Shown: positions 1-8,063, counted from the stretch's first letter. The stretch is DNA of 15,686 bases from JAHJUB01 sp041653615 [NCBI: Candidatus Ratteibacteria bacterium] (GCA_041653615.1 JBAZEZ010000028.1:1-15686); one strand, 5' to 3'. Translations and numbers: made by a program. Notes: generated by a model from the sequence alone, not told the origin.

Positions 1-101
1 GGTATCTGCCCCCGGAGGAATTTGAAAACCGGTTACTTTTCAAAGAACAAAAAGAACTGTCGGCGCGGCCAGGTTATTTTAACCTGTCTGTCCAAGGATA
101 A
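1..101 (+). CDS. C-terminal end of an integrase-type transposase (partial)
   Basis: An open frame enters from the left edge (codon phase beginning at base 3) and stops with TAA at 99-101. It encodes about 32 residues, beginning YLPPEEFENRL and ending with FNLSVQG. The (L/P)PxEFE pattern followed by a short tail is typical of the last part of rve/DDE integrase-core transposases of the IS3/IS481 type. This is recognised by pattern, not by search. The catalytic domain lies outside the window, so activity cannot be judged. The insertion sequence probably ends shortly after the stop, somewhere in about 102-125, because the next reading frame is clearly a different protein. The left end of the element is not visible, so its inverted repeat could not be matched. 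Confidence 0.6.
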   Translation, partial: YLPPEEFENRLLFKEQKELSARPGYFNLSVQG

Positions 102-152
102 GGGTTCACTTCACAGCGTGCACGTGTAGATAATCATCCGGATGTAGCTCAG

Positions 153-1184
153 TTGCGTAATAGACTTGATAGCTGGGATAATTATACATACGGTATTAAA
201 TCTCTTTACGGGCAGTCCCCTGTTCGCTTCCTTCAGTTACTGAGTGAGCGCATGAGGGAAGACGTTCTGGAACTGATGCGCAAACGACAATGTTTGGCAA
301 GAAAACAAGGGCACGGTTCCTATCCTGAGTTGGTGTTGTGGTCGGAAGATCTTAGGCTTGAATCGGTTCGTACCCTGTTGTTGGACCAGATCAGAAAAAA
401 CCTGCCGGTTGTGACAGCACTCGTCAAAGGTTATGGTATCACATGGTCCTCTTGGACCGGGGATCTTGTTTCTGTGGGCTACCATAGCAAAATGGATTAT
501 GCGAGATTGGTGTCGCTTATCTTGCAGCGATTAGGTTTTGATCGGTTGAATGCAGCTATTTCCATTGTTGTGAAAGACCAACCGATCGCAGGGTACGTCG
601 GAATTTTATCCGTGCCTGATGACGTTCGCATATTATTGAGACCCGTCAATAATTTGAAACAAGAGCTTACACTATATCATGAACTTGGGCATGCCATTGC
701 ACATGCTTTAAACAAAGAAAAGGGAATTTTTAAGACGTGGACAAGCGCATACGATGAAGCTATGGCTACCGTGATTGAACGCATAGCCGCGTTAATTGTT
801 TTAGACAATGCACAGGAAAAAAGAGCTCAAGATTTATGGATTTTAGAGGAAACACGTTGCGCCACCAGTGCGCTTTTTGAACTTGATTTGTGGGAGCAAC
901 CCCAGGCCGCGAAAGATCTTTATCTTAAGTACTATGGAGCTTGGAATATCGAAGTGGCGTCTGCGGATGTTTGGGCTGCGGATTCATTTAGGAGCATAGA
1001 CCCGGTTTATATTCAGAATTACGTAATTGCGGCATACGTAGCCGACCGGACGGTCGAGTTTTTGCGGCACAAATACGAAGATAAATTTTCGGAGTGGGGG
1101 CGTTGGCTGGTCAAAAATTACTATGCTGATGGACGCCGGCGTTCTTTGGCAGACAAGTTCGCCGCGGTTGGTGATTTGCTCTGA
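153..1184 (+). CDS. HExxH (gluzincin) metallopeptidase, probably 5'-truncated by the adjacent IS
   Basis: This is a 343-residue frame starting at a TTG. The zinc site is clear: HELGHA with His176, Glu177 and His180, and a third-ligand candidate Glu202 in YDEAMA. That spacing matches M2/M3/M32-type oligopeptidases and carboxypeptidases. Upstream, residues about 37-70 (ELMRKRQCLARKQGHGSY...) resemble the helical segment just before the catalytic core of those families. No signal peptide is seen. Family members are usually 500-600 residues with roughly 200 more residues before this segment. Here the frame stays open back to base 102, directly after the transposase stop in the same phase, and no ATG or Shine-Dalgarno site is present. 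The likely reading is that the IS removed the N-terminal half and the TTG is only a nominal start, making this a pseudogene candidate. Exact substrate and family are unknown. Confidence 0.6.
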   Translation: MRNRLDSWDNYTYGIKSLYGQSPVRFLQLLSERMREDVLELMRKRQCLARKQGHGSYPELVLWSEDLRLESVRTLLLDQIRKNLPVVTALVKGYGITWSSWTGDLVSVGYHSKMDYARLVSLILQRLGFDRLNAAISIVVKDQPIAGYVGILSVPDDVRILLRPVNNLKQELTLYHELGHAIAHALNKEKGIFKTWTSAYDEAMATVIERIAALIVLDNAQEKRAQDLWILEETRCATSALFELDLWEQPQAAKDLYLKYYGAWNIEVASADVWAADSFRSIDPVYIQNYVIAAYVADRTVEFLRHKYEDKFSEWGRWLVKNYYADGRRRSLADKFAAVGDLL

Positions 1185-1279
1185 TTGGTTTTTGTGGATA
1201 CGAGAGGTAATTTTTAGTTTGTAGGTTTTGGCATGAACAAGATATTTAATGGGTTATTATATTAAGCAAAAATAAATTG

Positions 1280-1350
1280 CTGGGAGACGTGGATTCGAAC
1301 CACGATAAACAGATTCAGAGTCTGTTGTCCTACCATTAGACGATCTCCCA
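1280..1350 (-). tRNA. tRNA-Gln (anticodon CTG), no encoded CCA
   Basis: Read on the minus strand, 1350 to 1280 folds into a full cloverleaf. The 7-bp acceptor stem is TGGGAGA/TCTCCCA with the weak U1-A72 pair typical of tRNA-Gln. A D-arm follows. The anticodon stem is ACAGA/TCTGT with loop CTCTGAA (anticodon CTG, reads CAG). The T-arm is CGTGG-TTCGAAT-CCACG. The discriminator base is G, followed by CAA instead of CCA, so the 3' end must be added post-transcriptionally. A gene for the CCA-adding enzyme is in this same window. Confidence 0.93.
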
Positions 1351-1354
1351 AAAA

Positions 1355-1446
1355 CAAAAAAGGAGGGGACGGACTGCGTCCGCCGAAGCCCGTCCTACGT
1401 TAAAACTGCGGTGGGCAAATTTGACGAAGGCGGAGCCCCTCCCCTA
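1355..1446 (-). terminator. Probable rho-independent terminator of the leu operon (long hairpin plus T-run)
   Basis: Reading leftwards, the arm GGAGGGG (1442-1436) pairs with CCCCTCC (1368-1362). Smaller hairpins lie inside, such as CGGAC-TGC-GTCCG at 1370-1382. The outer arm is followed directly by TTTTTTGTTTTT (about 1361-1351), which runs up to the tRNA gene. The position, about 100 bases after the leuB stop, suits an operon terminator. The long, GC-rich loop also looks like a dispersed repeat that was recruited. On the plus strand the same DNA has no T-run. Confidence 0.45.
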
Positions 1447-1539
1447 CTTTCAAATAAACGATAAGGATTTTATTTCCGCTTAATATCCGCTTTCGCACAA
1501 GGCTACGGCGAGACGAAGCATGCGGGAACGACATCGGAA

Positions 1540-2622
1540 TTATTCGGAAACAAAGCGGGCCAGGAGGTCGCCGGCTTCCGAAGTGGACATTCCCATCTTC
1601 TTTGCTTCCAGGCTTTTCAGGTGGCCTTCGCCGGTGGCTTTCGCAACCGCGGCTTCAATGGCAGCTGCCGCTTCTATTTCTCCCAGTGTGTCAAGCATCA
1701 TTCCACCGGCCGCGATGGTGGCGACCGGGCAGATGACGTTTTGACCGGTGTATTTGGGCGCGGAACCGTGAATCGGTTCAAACATGGAAACGCCTTCCGG
1801 GTTGATATTTCCGCCGGCGGCAACTCCCAGGCCGCCCTGGGTTACCGCGGCCAGGTCGGTGATGATGTCCCCGAACATATTGCTGGTGACGATTACGTCA
1901 AACCATTCCGGATTCTTGATCATCCACATCGTGGTGGCGTCCACAAAGGCGTAATCCTGTTTGATGCCCGGAAATTCCCGGCCCACCTCAACAAAGGTCC
2001 GGCGCCAGAGGTCCCCGGCGTAGGTCAGGACGTTGGCTTTGTCGCAGCAGGTTATTTTTTTCATCCGGTTGCGGCGTTGGCAGACCTTGTAGGCGTAACG
2101 GACGCAGCGCTCCACGCCTTTGCGGGTGTTAACATCTTCCTGGACCGCAATTTCATCCGGCGTTCCTTTTTTAAAACAACCGCCCATGCCGGTGTAAGCG
2201 CCTTCGGTATTTTCGCGTACTACGACGTAATCTATCTGTTCCGGACCTTTATCCTTAATGGGCGTCCAGACGCCCGGATAAAGTTTAACCGGCCTCAGAT
2301 TTATGTATTGGTCAAGAGCGAAGCGCAGTTTCAAGAGCAGGCCGTGTTCCAGGATGCCGGGCTTTACGTCCGGGTGGCCGACCGCTCCCAGATAGATAGC
2401 GTCCAGTTTTCGAAATTCTTCAATCGCGCTGTCCGGCAAAATTTCGCCGGTCTTCAGGTAACGTTCTCCCCCGAAGTCATAATTGACTAATTCAAATTTA
2501 AGGGAGAATTTTTGTCGGACCGCCTCCAGGACTTTCAGCCCTTCCCGAATTATTTCCGGCCCTACTCCGTCTCCGGGAATGACGCCTATTTTATAGGTTC
2601 CTTTTTTTCTCTGGTCGCCCAT
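1540..2622 (-). CDS. leuB: 3-isopropylmalate dehydrogenase
   Basis: This 360-residue protein has the isocitrate/isopropylmalate dehydrogenase fold. It carries out NAD-dependent oxidation and decarboxylation of 3-isopropylmalate, the last committed step before transamination to leucine. Visible signatures are IPGDGVGPE (residues about 15-23), the substrate-loop region [34 protein letters not shown], and the metal/NAD region [13 protein letters not shown] followed by [12 protein letters not shown]. Length is normal for the family. A Shine-Dalgarno GGAGG (2636-2632) lies 9 bases before the ATG, inside the end of leuD, and the two genes overlap by 37 bases, so translation is probably coupled. It is the last gene of the operon leuA-leuC-leuD-leuB. 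Related tartrate or isocitrate dehydrogenases are possible by sequence, but the operon context settles the role. Confidence 0.93.
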   Translation of the reverse strand: MGDQRKKGTYKIGVIPGDGVGPEIIREGLKVLEAVRQKFSLKFELVNYDFGGERYLKTGEILPDSAIEEFRKLDAIYLGAVGHPDVKPGILEHGLLLKLRFALDQYINLRPVKLYPGVWTPIKDKGPEQIDYVVVRENTEGAYTGMGGCFKKGTPDEIAVQEDVNTRKGVERCVRYAYKVCQRRNRMKKITCCDKANVLTYAGDLWRRTFVEVGREFPGIKQDYAFVDATTMWMIKNPEWFDVIVTSNMFGDIITDLAAVTQGGLGVAAGGNINPEGVSMFEPIHGSAPKYTGQNVICPVATIAAGGMMLDTLGEIEAAAAIEAAVAKATGEGHLKSLEAKKMGMSTSEAGDLLARFVSE

Positions 2623-3089
2623 TTTAAGAGTCCTCCGTTTTCCACAATTTTGGTTAAAAATTCTGGAAATTCTTTGATTGTAAAACGCCGGTTTTCGGTT
2701 AAGTTTTCAATCTGTCCGGCTGTTAAATCGATCACGATTTCAGCGCCTTCTTTAATCGCGGTCGCGGCTTCCGGCGATTCGATAATCGGCAACCCGGTAT
2801 TAATGGCGTTGCGGAAGAAGATGCGGGCAAATGATTTGGCGATTATCGCGGAGATGCCGGCGCCTTTCAGTGCCAGGACCGCGTGTTCCCGGCTGCTGCC
2901 GCAGCCGAAATTTTCTCCGGCGACGATAATGTCTCCGGGCCGCACTTTTTTTGAAAATTCCGGGTCGGCGTCTTCCATGCAATGCTTACCGAGTTCCGCG
3001 GCTTCGTAAGCGGTCATGTACCGGGCCGGGATAATCAGGTCAGTGTTGATGTTATCGCCGAATTTCCAGGTTTTGCCTTGTAGTTTCAT
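2586..3089 (-). CDS. leuD: 3-isopropylmalate dehydratase small subunit
   Basis: This 167-residue protein pairs with LeuC to isomerise 2-isopropylmalate to 3-isopropylmalate. It shows the small-subunit swivelling-domain hallmarks: WKFGDNINTDLIIPARY near the start, GENFGCGSSREHA at residues about 58-70, and later FFRNAINTGLPIIE. The ATG at 3089 is chosen because MKLQGKTWKFGDNINTD is the usual family N-terminus. The frame stays open to 3128, but the extra 13 residues would be encoded by a palindromic repeat and are not family sequence. No Shine-Dalgarno site precedes the chosen start (ACCAAAAACT). The 3' end overlaps leuB by 37 bases. Confidence 0.93.
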   Translation of the reverse strand: MKLQGKTWKFGDNINTDLIIPARYMTAYEAAELGKHCMEDADPEFSKKVRPGDIIVAGENFGCGSSREHAVLALKGAGISAIIAKSFARIFFRNAINTGLPIIESPEAATAIKEGAEIVIDLTAGQIENLTENRRFTIKEFPEFLTKIVENGGLLKWATREKKEPIK

Positions 3090-3093
3090 AGTT

Positions 3094-3130
3094 TTTGGTT
3101 GAGATTGCCACGGCCTTCGGCCTCGCAATG
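3094..3130. repeat. Palindromic dispersed-type repeat between leuC and leuD
   Basis: On the plus strand the segment reads as nested arms: GGT, ATTGC and GGCC, then TTC, then GGCC, GCAAT and ACC. That is a near-perfect palindrome able to form a hairpin in either strand. It fills almost all of the 43-base gap between leuC and leuD. Similar ATTGC-GGCC-TTC-GGCC-GCAAT elements occur as dispersed intergenic repeats in various bacterial genomes (recollection, not a search). Only one copy is in the window. It may act as an mRNA-stability element or a partial attenuator inside the operon. Confidence 0.6.
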
Positions 3131-3132
3131 AC

Positions 3133-4398
3133 CTAAATTTTTGCGGGATGGGTAATCCGGCCGGTTAAGGCGCTGGCGGCTGCTACGGCGGCCGAAGAAA
3201 GATAAACCTTGCTCCGGGGATGTCCCATTCGGCCGACAAAGTTACGGTTGGTGGTCGAAAGCGCCACTTCTCCTTCGGCCAGTACGCCCATGTGCCCGCC
3301 TAGACACGGTCCGCAGGTTGGCGTACTCACTGCCGCGCCGGATTCAACAAATGTGTTCAGGTAGCCCTTCTCCAGAGCTTCTTGCCAGATTTTTTGCGTG
3401 GCCGGAATGACAATCAAGCGCAGACTGCTTGCGACTTTCTTCCCTTTCAGTATTCCGGCCGCTATTTTTAAATCCGAAATTCTTCCGTTGGTACAGGAGC
3501 CGATTATGACCTGGTCAAGTTTAACTTCAGAAAGCCGTGAGACCGGGAAACCGTTTGAAGGCAAATCAGGCGCGGCCACAAACGGTTCCATTTCGGAAAC
3601 ATCTATCGCTATTTTTTTTGAATAGGTAACTCCGGAATCCGGGTTCAGCGTAAAATCAGGATGGCTGCTAACCCAGGCCGGATTTACCTGACGCAAGTAA
3701 TCCAGGGTTATGCTGTCCGGAGCGATAATGCCGTTTTTGGCGCCGGCTTCAATCGCCATGTTGCACATCGAGAAGCGGTCGTCGACCGGAAGGCGGGAAA
3801 TAACCGGACCGATAAATTCAAAAGATTTATAACGGGCGCCGTCCACCCCGGTCTTAGAAATGAGGTAAAGGATTAAGTCTTTGCCGCCGACCCATTCCGG
3901 CAATTTTCCCGAAAATTCTACGGCAATTGTTTCCGGAACCCGAAACCAGGCTTTGCCGGTCAGGAGAAAGAAGGCTAGGTCGGTGCTTCCGACACCGGTG
4001 GCGAAAGCACCGAGGGCGCCGTGGGTGCAGGTATGGCTGTCCGCTCCGATGACTATCGTTCCGGGCAGAATCAGCCCCTCTTCCGGCAGGAGCGCGTGTT
4101 CTACGCCCATCCGGCCGATTTCGTAAAATCGGCTGATATTCTGTTTAAGGCTGAATTCGCGCAGTATCCGGACCAGTCCGGCGCTGTCAATATCTTTGCA
4201 GGGGGTGAAATGGTCCGGAATCAGGGCCACTTTTTCCGGAGCGAAGACTTTATCTCCGTACTTTTCGAATTCCTTGATGGCCGGCGGTCCGGTCAGGTCG
4301 TTGGCAAAACCCAGGTCTACGTCAACCAATACGAATTCACCCGGTTTAACTTCCGCCCGGCCGGATTTTTGTGCCAGAATTTTTTCGGAAAGAGTCAT
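3133..4398 (-). CDS. leuC: 3-isopropylmalate dehydratase large subunit
   Basis: This 421-residue aconitase-superfamily protein is the catalytic [4Fe-4S] subunit of isopropylmalate isomerase. The three cluster cysteines are visible: Cys302 in IIGSCTNGR, and Cys362 and Cys365 in TPTCGPCLGG. GADSHTCTHGALGAFATGVGSTD (about 119-140) is the conserved substrate/cluster segment. The length of about 420 residues is that of the shorter LeuC/HacA-type branch rather than the roughly 465-residue enterobacterial form. Homoaconitase is the main alternative, but the surrounding leuA, leuD and leuB argue for leucine synthesis. The ATG has no evident Shine-Dalgarno site (TTGATTTTCCTATG). The gene lies 39 bases after the leuA stop in the same operon. 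Confidence 0.94.
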   Translation of the reverse strand: MTLSEKILAQKSGRAEVKPGEFVLVDVDLGFANDLTGPPAIKEFEKYGDKVFAPEKVALIPDHFTPCKDIDSAGLVRILREFSLKQNISRFYEIGRMGVEHALLPEEGLILPGTIVIGADSHTCTHGALGAFATGVGSTDLAFFLLTGKAWFRVPETIAVEFSGKLPEWVGGKDLILYLISKTGVDGARYKSFEFIGPVISRLPVDDRFSMCNMAIEAGAKNGIIAPDSITLDYLRQVNPAWVSSHPDFTLNPDSGVTYSKKIAIDVSEMEPFVAAPDLPSNGFPVSRLSEVKLDQVIIGSCTNGRISDLKIAAGILKGKKVASSLRLIVIPATQKIWQEALEKGYLNTFVESGAAVSTPTCGPCLGGHMGVLAEGEVALSTTNRNFVGRMGHPRSKVYLSSAAVAAASALTGRITHPAKI

Positions 4399-4437
4399 AG
4401 GAAAATCAAGTTGACAAACAATTTTTTGACGCGTAAT

Positions 4438-5970
4438 TTATGATTTTTGGGACTTTTTTCGATAAATCAACTTATTTATAGCGCTTAAATAGGCTTTTAC
4501 CGACGCTTCGATAATATCCGTGCTGGCGCCTCTTCCGGTGATGATTTTATTTTTCGATTCAATCTTTACCGTTACTTCTCCCATCGCTTCTTTACCGCCG
4601 GTTAATGCCCTGAGGTTATATTCCCGTAATTTGCAGCTCGTGTCCGTTATTCGATTTATCGTGTTATAACACGCGTCTACGGGACCGTCACCGCAGGCGG
4701 CATCCTGAATTGTTTTACTTCCCTTTTTCAACCGTATTGTTGCGGTAGGAATAGTTTTTGTTCCGCCCGTTGTATGGAAGTATTCCAGACACCATATTTC
4801 CGGCGCAATCGCCATTTCGTCTTCCATCAGCGCTTCTAAATCTTCGTCGAAAACCTCTTTCTTTTTATCGGCCAGTTCTAGGAATTTTTGATAGACACCT
4901 TCCAGTTGTTCTTTTGTTGTTTCATACTCCAACTGTTTAAGCCGGTGTTTTAAGGCATGCCTGCCGGAACGGGCGGTAAGAATTATGGCGCTTCCTTCTA
5001 CGCCGATATCTTCGGGTTTCATTATTTCGTAAGTAGTTCTTTCCTTCAAAATACCGTCCTGGTGGATTCCCGACGAATGGGCGAACGCGTTAGAACCAAC
5101 CACCGCTTTATTGGGAGAAACTGAAAGTCCCGTCAACAGGCTTACCAGCTTGCTTGTTTTAAATATCTCTTTTGTGTTAATGTGTGTGGCCGCGGCGGCA
5201 AAAAAGTCAGGTCTTGTTTTTATGGCCATAACAACTTCTTCCAACGACGTATTCCCGGCGCGTTCCCCGATTCCGTTTATCGTGCACTCTACCTGCCCTG
5301 CCCCATTTTTAACGCCGGCAAGGGCGTTGGCGGTTGCCATTCCTAGGTCGTCATGACAGTGGACGCTTATGGTAACGTTATCTATTCCGTTTACATTCGT
5401 TTTAATGCGTTTGATTAATGCCCCGAATTCTTCCGGGGTGGAATAACCGGTGGTGTCTGGTATATTCAGGACGGTTGCGCCTGCTTTGATTACCGCCTCC
5501 AGAACTTCACACAGGTACGCCGGGTCACTTCTCCCGGCGTCTTCCGCGAAAAATTCCACATCAGCGCATCGGCTTTTTGCGAACCTTACCGCTTCTTCCG
5601 CTATTTTCAATATTTGAGAATGAGTTTTTTTGAACTTGTACTTTATGTGTACGTCTGACGTACCGATACCGGTATGAATCCGGGGCTTTTTTGCGAACTT
5701 GACCGCCTGCCAGCAGGTGTCGATGTCCTTTGGAACAGCTCGGCTCAAACCGCAAATAACCGGCCCTTCTATTTCCTGGGCAATTCTTTTGACCGCTTCA
5801 AAGTCTTCCGGGCTTGAAATCGGAAAACCCGCTTCAATTACATCTACACCCAGCCTCTTCAGCTGTTTTGCTATTTTTAATTTTTCTTCCAGGTTTAACT
5901 GCGTACCCGGTGTTTGTTCGCCGTCCCGCAACGTGGTATCAAAAATTCTGATTAAACGTCCCATGTTCAT
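4438..5970 (-). CDS. leuA: 2-isopropylmalate synthase
   Basis: This 510-residue enzyme condenses acetyl-CoA with 2-oxoisovalerate, the first step of leucine synthesis. The HMGL-like TIM barrel starts at once with [14 protein letters not shown] (Asp11 as metal ligand). It continues with [12 protein letters not shown] (His204, His206 metal ligands) and GERAGN (Asn240). A C-terminal LeuA dimer/leucine-feedback domain occupies about residues 370-505, including [16 protein letters not shown], so allosteric inhibition by leucine is expected. Length is usual for LeuA. The frame offers ATG at 5970 and a second ATG at 5964 (Met3). The second is favoured if the promoter read upstream is real, because it would be the 5' end of a leaderless mRNA. 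It is the first gene of the operon. Citramalate synthase is less likely given the neighbours. Confidence 0.94.
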   Translation of the reverse strand: MNMGRLIRIFDTTLRDGEQTPGTQLNLEEKLKIAKQLKRLGVDVIEAGFPISSPEDFEAVKRIAQEIEGPVICGLSRAVPKDIDTCWQAVKFAKKPRIHTGIGTSDVHIKYKFKKTHSQILKIAEEAVRFAKSRCADVEFFAEDAGRSDPAYLCEVLEAVIKAGATVLNIPDTTGYSTPEEFGALIKRIKTNVNGIDNVTISVHCHDDLGMATANALAGVKNGAGQVECTINGIGERAGNTSLEEVVMAIKTRPDFFAAAATHINTKEIFKTSKLVSLLTGLSVSPNKAVVGSNAFAHSSGIHQDGILKERTTYEIMKPEDIGVEGSAIILTARSGRHALKHRLKQLEYETTKEQLEGVYQKFLELADKKKEVFDEDLEALMEDEMAIAPEIWCLEYFHTTGGTKTIPTATIRLKKGSKTIQDAACGDGPVDACYNTINRITDTSCKLREYNLRALTGGKEAMGEVTVKIESKNKIITGRGASTDIIEASVKAYLSAINKLIYRKKSQKS

Positions 5971-6000
5971 ATTTTAACATATCCGGAGGGCCGAATTCAA
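5971..6000 (-). promoter_or_regulatory. Candidate leuA operon promoter, leaderless configuration
   Basis: Reading leftwards, TTGAAT (6000-5995) and TAAAAT (5976-5971) are separated by 18 bases. The -10 element ends 6 bases before the ATG at 5964, so transcription would start on or next to that codon. No Shine-Dalgarno site is present. There is no room for a T-box, leader peptide or riboswitch before leuA. Confidence 0.45.
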
Positions 6001-6010
6001 TTAAGTGTTG

Positions 6011-6016
6011 TATAAT
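6011..6016 (+). promoter_or_regulatory. Candidate -10 box of cca, leaderless configuration
   Basis: A perfect TATAAT lies 7 bases before the cca ATG (6024), placing the expected transcription start at or next to the initiation codon. No convincing -35 hexamer and no Shine-Dalgarno site are seen. It is divergent from the leuA promoter. Confidence 0.4.
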
Positions 6017-6023
6017 ATAAGAC

Positions 6024-7418
6024 ATGCCGGAAAAAGAGATAATTGCCGCCATTTCGGATTTAGCAAGGAAGGGTAACTGGCCGGTTTATCTGGTCGGCGG
6101 TTACCTGCGCGACCGGATATTGCACCGCGCCTGCCACGACCTTGATTTTGTAATTGAAGGCGACGCCATCCTTTTTGCCGGAAAAGCAGCCAAATTTCTT
6201 TCCCTGAAGCCGCCGGTCTTTTACAGCCGTTTCGGAACCGCTATGCTTAAGAGCGGAAGAATAACCCTGGAGTTCGCCACCTGCCGCAAGGAGAGTTACC
6301 TGGCTCATTCCCGGAAGCCGAAAATTGTCGCCTCCGAGTTGAAAAAAGACCTGGAAAGACGGGATTTTACCATTAACGCCCTTGCTCTTTCGCTGAAAAA
6401 CGGAAAGATTATTGACCTGTTCGCGGGCCGGGAAGATATTAAGGCGAAGATACTCCGGACGCCGGTTGATCCGGATAAGACTTTTTTTGACGACCCTTTG
6501 CGGATGTTGCGGGCGGTTCGTTTTGCCAGTCGTTTGAATTTTGTGATTCACCCGGAGACGGAAGCGGCGATAATCCGCAACCGGGAACGTCTGAAGATTG
6601 TAAGCCGGGAACGCATTGCCGACGAGTTTTTGCGAACTATGGATATACCGCAGCCGGCCGCGGGGATAGTTTTGCTGGACCATCTGCAACTTTTACCGCT
6701 GGTTTTACCGGAGATTGAAAATCTGAAGAACGTAGTGGCGGCCGATGACGTAAATTGCAAGGATGTTTTCCGTCACACCCTGATTGTGCTGGACCGTGTC
6801 AGCCGCCGGACGAAGGATTTGCCCACCCGGTTGGCCGCGCTCTTTCACGATGTCGGCAAACCGAGCACCCAGAAGTTTATTCCGGGGGAAGGATGGACTT
6901 TTCACGACCATCCGATTAAAGGCGCTCGAATTTGGCTGGAAGTGGCGCGGCGGTTTAATATCGGAAGTTCGGTCCGGGAGAAAGTTTATAAATTAATTGA
7001 ATTGCATCTTCGGCCCCATTATCTGGCCGGTGCCGGAGTAAGCGAAGAAGGCGCCAGCAACCGGGCGATAAATCATCTGGTCAACGACTGCGGTAAAAAC
7101 CTGAAAAGCCTTTTTATCCTGACCGCCGCGGACCTGACCAGTAAAAACGAAGGAAAAGTCCGCAAAGGACTGGCCGACATAGCGGATCTGGAAAACAAGA
7201 TTCGGGAATGGAAGAAAGAGCAGCGGACCGCGGTCTTCCGGTTGGTGGTCGACGGCAACGAAATTATGGAATTATTAGAGATTAAGGCCAGTCCGTTAGT
7301 GGGCAAGGTTAAATCGAAGTTGGAACACCTGGTTTTGGAAGGGAAAATCCCTAACCGGAAACGGGATTTGAAAAAGTATTTGCGGGATAAAAAGGCGCAA
7401 CTCTTTTCGCTGTCATAA
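6024..7418 (+). CDS. cca: CCA-adding enzyme / poly(A) polymerase family tRNA nucleotidyltransferase with HD domain
   Basis: This 464-residue class II nucleotidyltransferase adds or repairs the 3' CCA of tRNAs. The N-terminal head has LVGGYLRD (Gly25-Gly26) and HDLDF with catalytic Asp39 and Asp41, then RRDFTINALAL (112-122) for nucleotide selection. DPLRMLRAVRFASRL (157-171) marks the neck. From about residue 245 an HD phosphohydrolase-like domain follows, with FRH (His251) and LFHDVGKP (His275-Asp276). Poly(A) polymerase I and A- or CC-only enzymes share these motifs, so exact specificity is inferred. The tRNA-Gln in this window lacks an encoded CCA, so such an enzyme must exist in the cell. 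The start ATG follows a TATAAT by 7 bases. A small membrane-protein gene begins 18 bases downstream, probably co-transcribed. Confidence 0.9.
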   Translation: MPEKEIIAAISDLARKGNWPVYLVGGYLRDRILHRACHDLDFVIEGDAILFAGKAAKFLSLKPPVFYSRFGTAMLKSGRITLEFATCRKESYLAHSRKPKIVASELKKDLERRDFTINALALSLKNGKIIDLFAGREDIKAKILRTPVDPDKTFFDDPLRMLRAVRFASRLNFVIHPETEAAIIRNRERLKIVSRERIADEFLRTMDIPQPAAGIVLLDHLQLLPLVLPEIENLKNVVAADDVNCKDVFRHTLIVLDRVSRRTKDLPTRLAALFHDVGKPSTQKFIPGEGWTFHDHPIKGARIWLEVARRFNIGSSVREKVYKLIELHLRPHYLAGAGVSEEGASNRAINHLVNDCGKNLKSLFILTAADLTSKNEGKVRKGLADIADLENKIREWKKEQRTAVFRLVVDGNEIMELLEIKASPLVGKVKSKLEHLVLEGKIPNRKRDLKKYLRDKKAQLFSLS

Positions 7419-7436
7419 ATAAGGATGGAGGATAGA

Positions 7437-8060
7437 ATGAAAAAGACATGGGTGATAGCAGCTGCTGTAATTGTGGTTATCGCGGCGGTGATTTATTCAA
7501 TCAAATCAGGGTCGCACCAATCCGGAAACAAAGTTTCGGAACCGATTAGTTTTTCGCTTTCCACCACAGAAACCAGCGCGGCGGTTAATTACGGAAAGAA
7601 CCAGCGGGGCGATTTACTGGTTGATTTCGAAAAGCCCTGGACCGTTTTTCTGGGCTACGGTCCCGGCAAGGGGAGCGCGACCATTTTTACGCCGTATCAC
7701 TGCCTGGCGTTGATAGCCCGGAATTCGGCCAAAGATAATTCTGACGTGGATACTGAAAGTCTCCGCCGTATTTGCGCGGAAAGTTACAAAGACCTTTATT
7801 TTGAAGTTACCCTTTACGACAATAAGGAGAATTTTGACCGTGATTACAAGGCGGTGCTTTTGAAAGACGGTCGGGAAATTCCGGTTCTTAAGGTTCTTCA
7901 ACAGGGGTACGACGAGGCAAGAGAGTATACGTTATCCAGTCAGCAGAAGTTATATTTTCCGATTGATATTTTACGGGGGAAGAGTGAAATTACTCTGCGG
8001 ATTGTAAGGCCAGAGGCGCCGCCGCTGGATTTTGTATTTGATTTAAATAAGATTCCGTAA
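7437..8060 (+). CDS. Membrane-anchored protein of unknown function
   Basis: This 207-residue protein starts at the ATG at 7437, preceded by GGAGG (7427-7431) at 5-base spacing. An earlier in-frame ATG at 7425 would add four residues and has only AAGG directly adjoining it, so it is less likely. Residues about 4-21 (WVIAAAVIVVIAAVIYS) form one transmembrane helix with MKK before it, so the rest (about 180 residues) is probably outside the membrane as an N-anchored domain or uncleaved signal. No lipobox is seen. The exported part is rich in alternating hydrophobic and polar stretches such as LYFEVTLYD and EITLRIVRPE, suggesting a beta-sandwich, which is inference. I recognise no family. It follows cca by 18 bases and ends 3 bases from the convergent ftsK stop. 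Confidence 0.75.
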   Translation: MKKTWVIAAAVIVVIAAVIYSIKSGSHQSGNKVSEPISFSLSTTETSAAVNYGKNQRGDLLVDFEKPWTVFLGYGPGKGSATIFTPYHCLALIARNSAKDNSDVDTESLRRICAESYKDLYFEVTLYDNKENFDRDYKAVLLKDGREIPVLKVLQQGYDEAREYTLSSQQKLYFPIDILRGKSEITLRIVRPEAPPLDFVFDLNKIP

Positions 8061-8063
8061 AAA

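Noticed and set aside
1266-1280. Terminator hairpin AGCAA/TTGCT beside the tRNA 3' end
   Set aside because: The 5-bp stem is weak and overlaps the mature tRNA end, and no clean T-run follows on the minus strand.
1621-2490. 289-residue plus-strand open frame
   Set aside because: It is wholly antisense to leuB, with low-complexity, family-free sequence. Treated as a shadow of the real gene.
3090-3128. N-terminal extension of leuD to 180 residues
   Set aside because: The extra 13 codons are made of the palindromic repeat. Family sequences start at MKLQGKTWKFGDN-like residues, so the ATG at 3089 is used.
4021-4443. Plus-strand open frames opposite leuC
   Set aside because: They are antisense shadows in GC-rich coding DNA, with no ribosome site or recognisable protein.
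5971-6023. T-box, leucine leader peptide or riboswitch before leuA
   Set aside because: Only 53 bases separate the divergent start codons, and the proposed promoter abuts the leuA start, leaving no leader.
6060-6689. 209-residue minus-strand open frame opposite cca
   Set aside because: It overlaps the conserved catalytic domain of cca, and its translation has no recognisable features.
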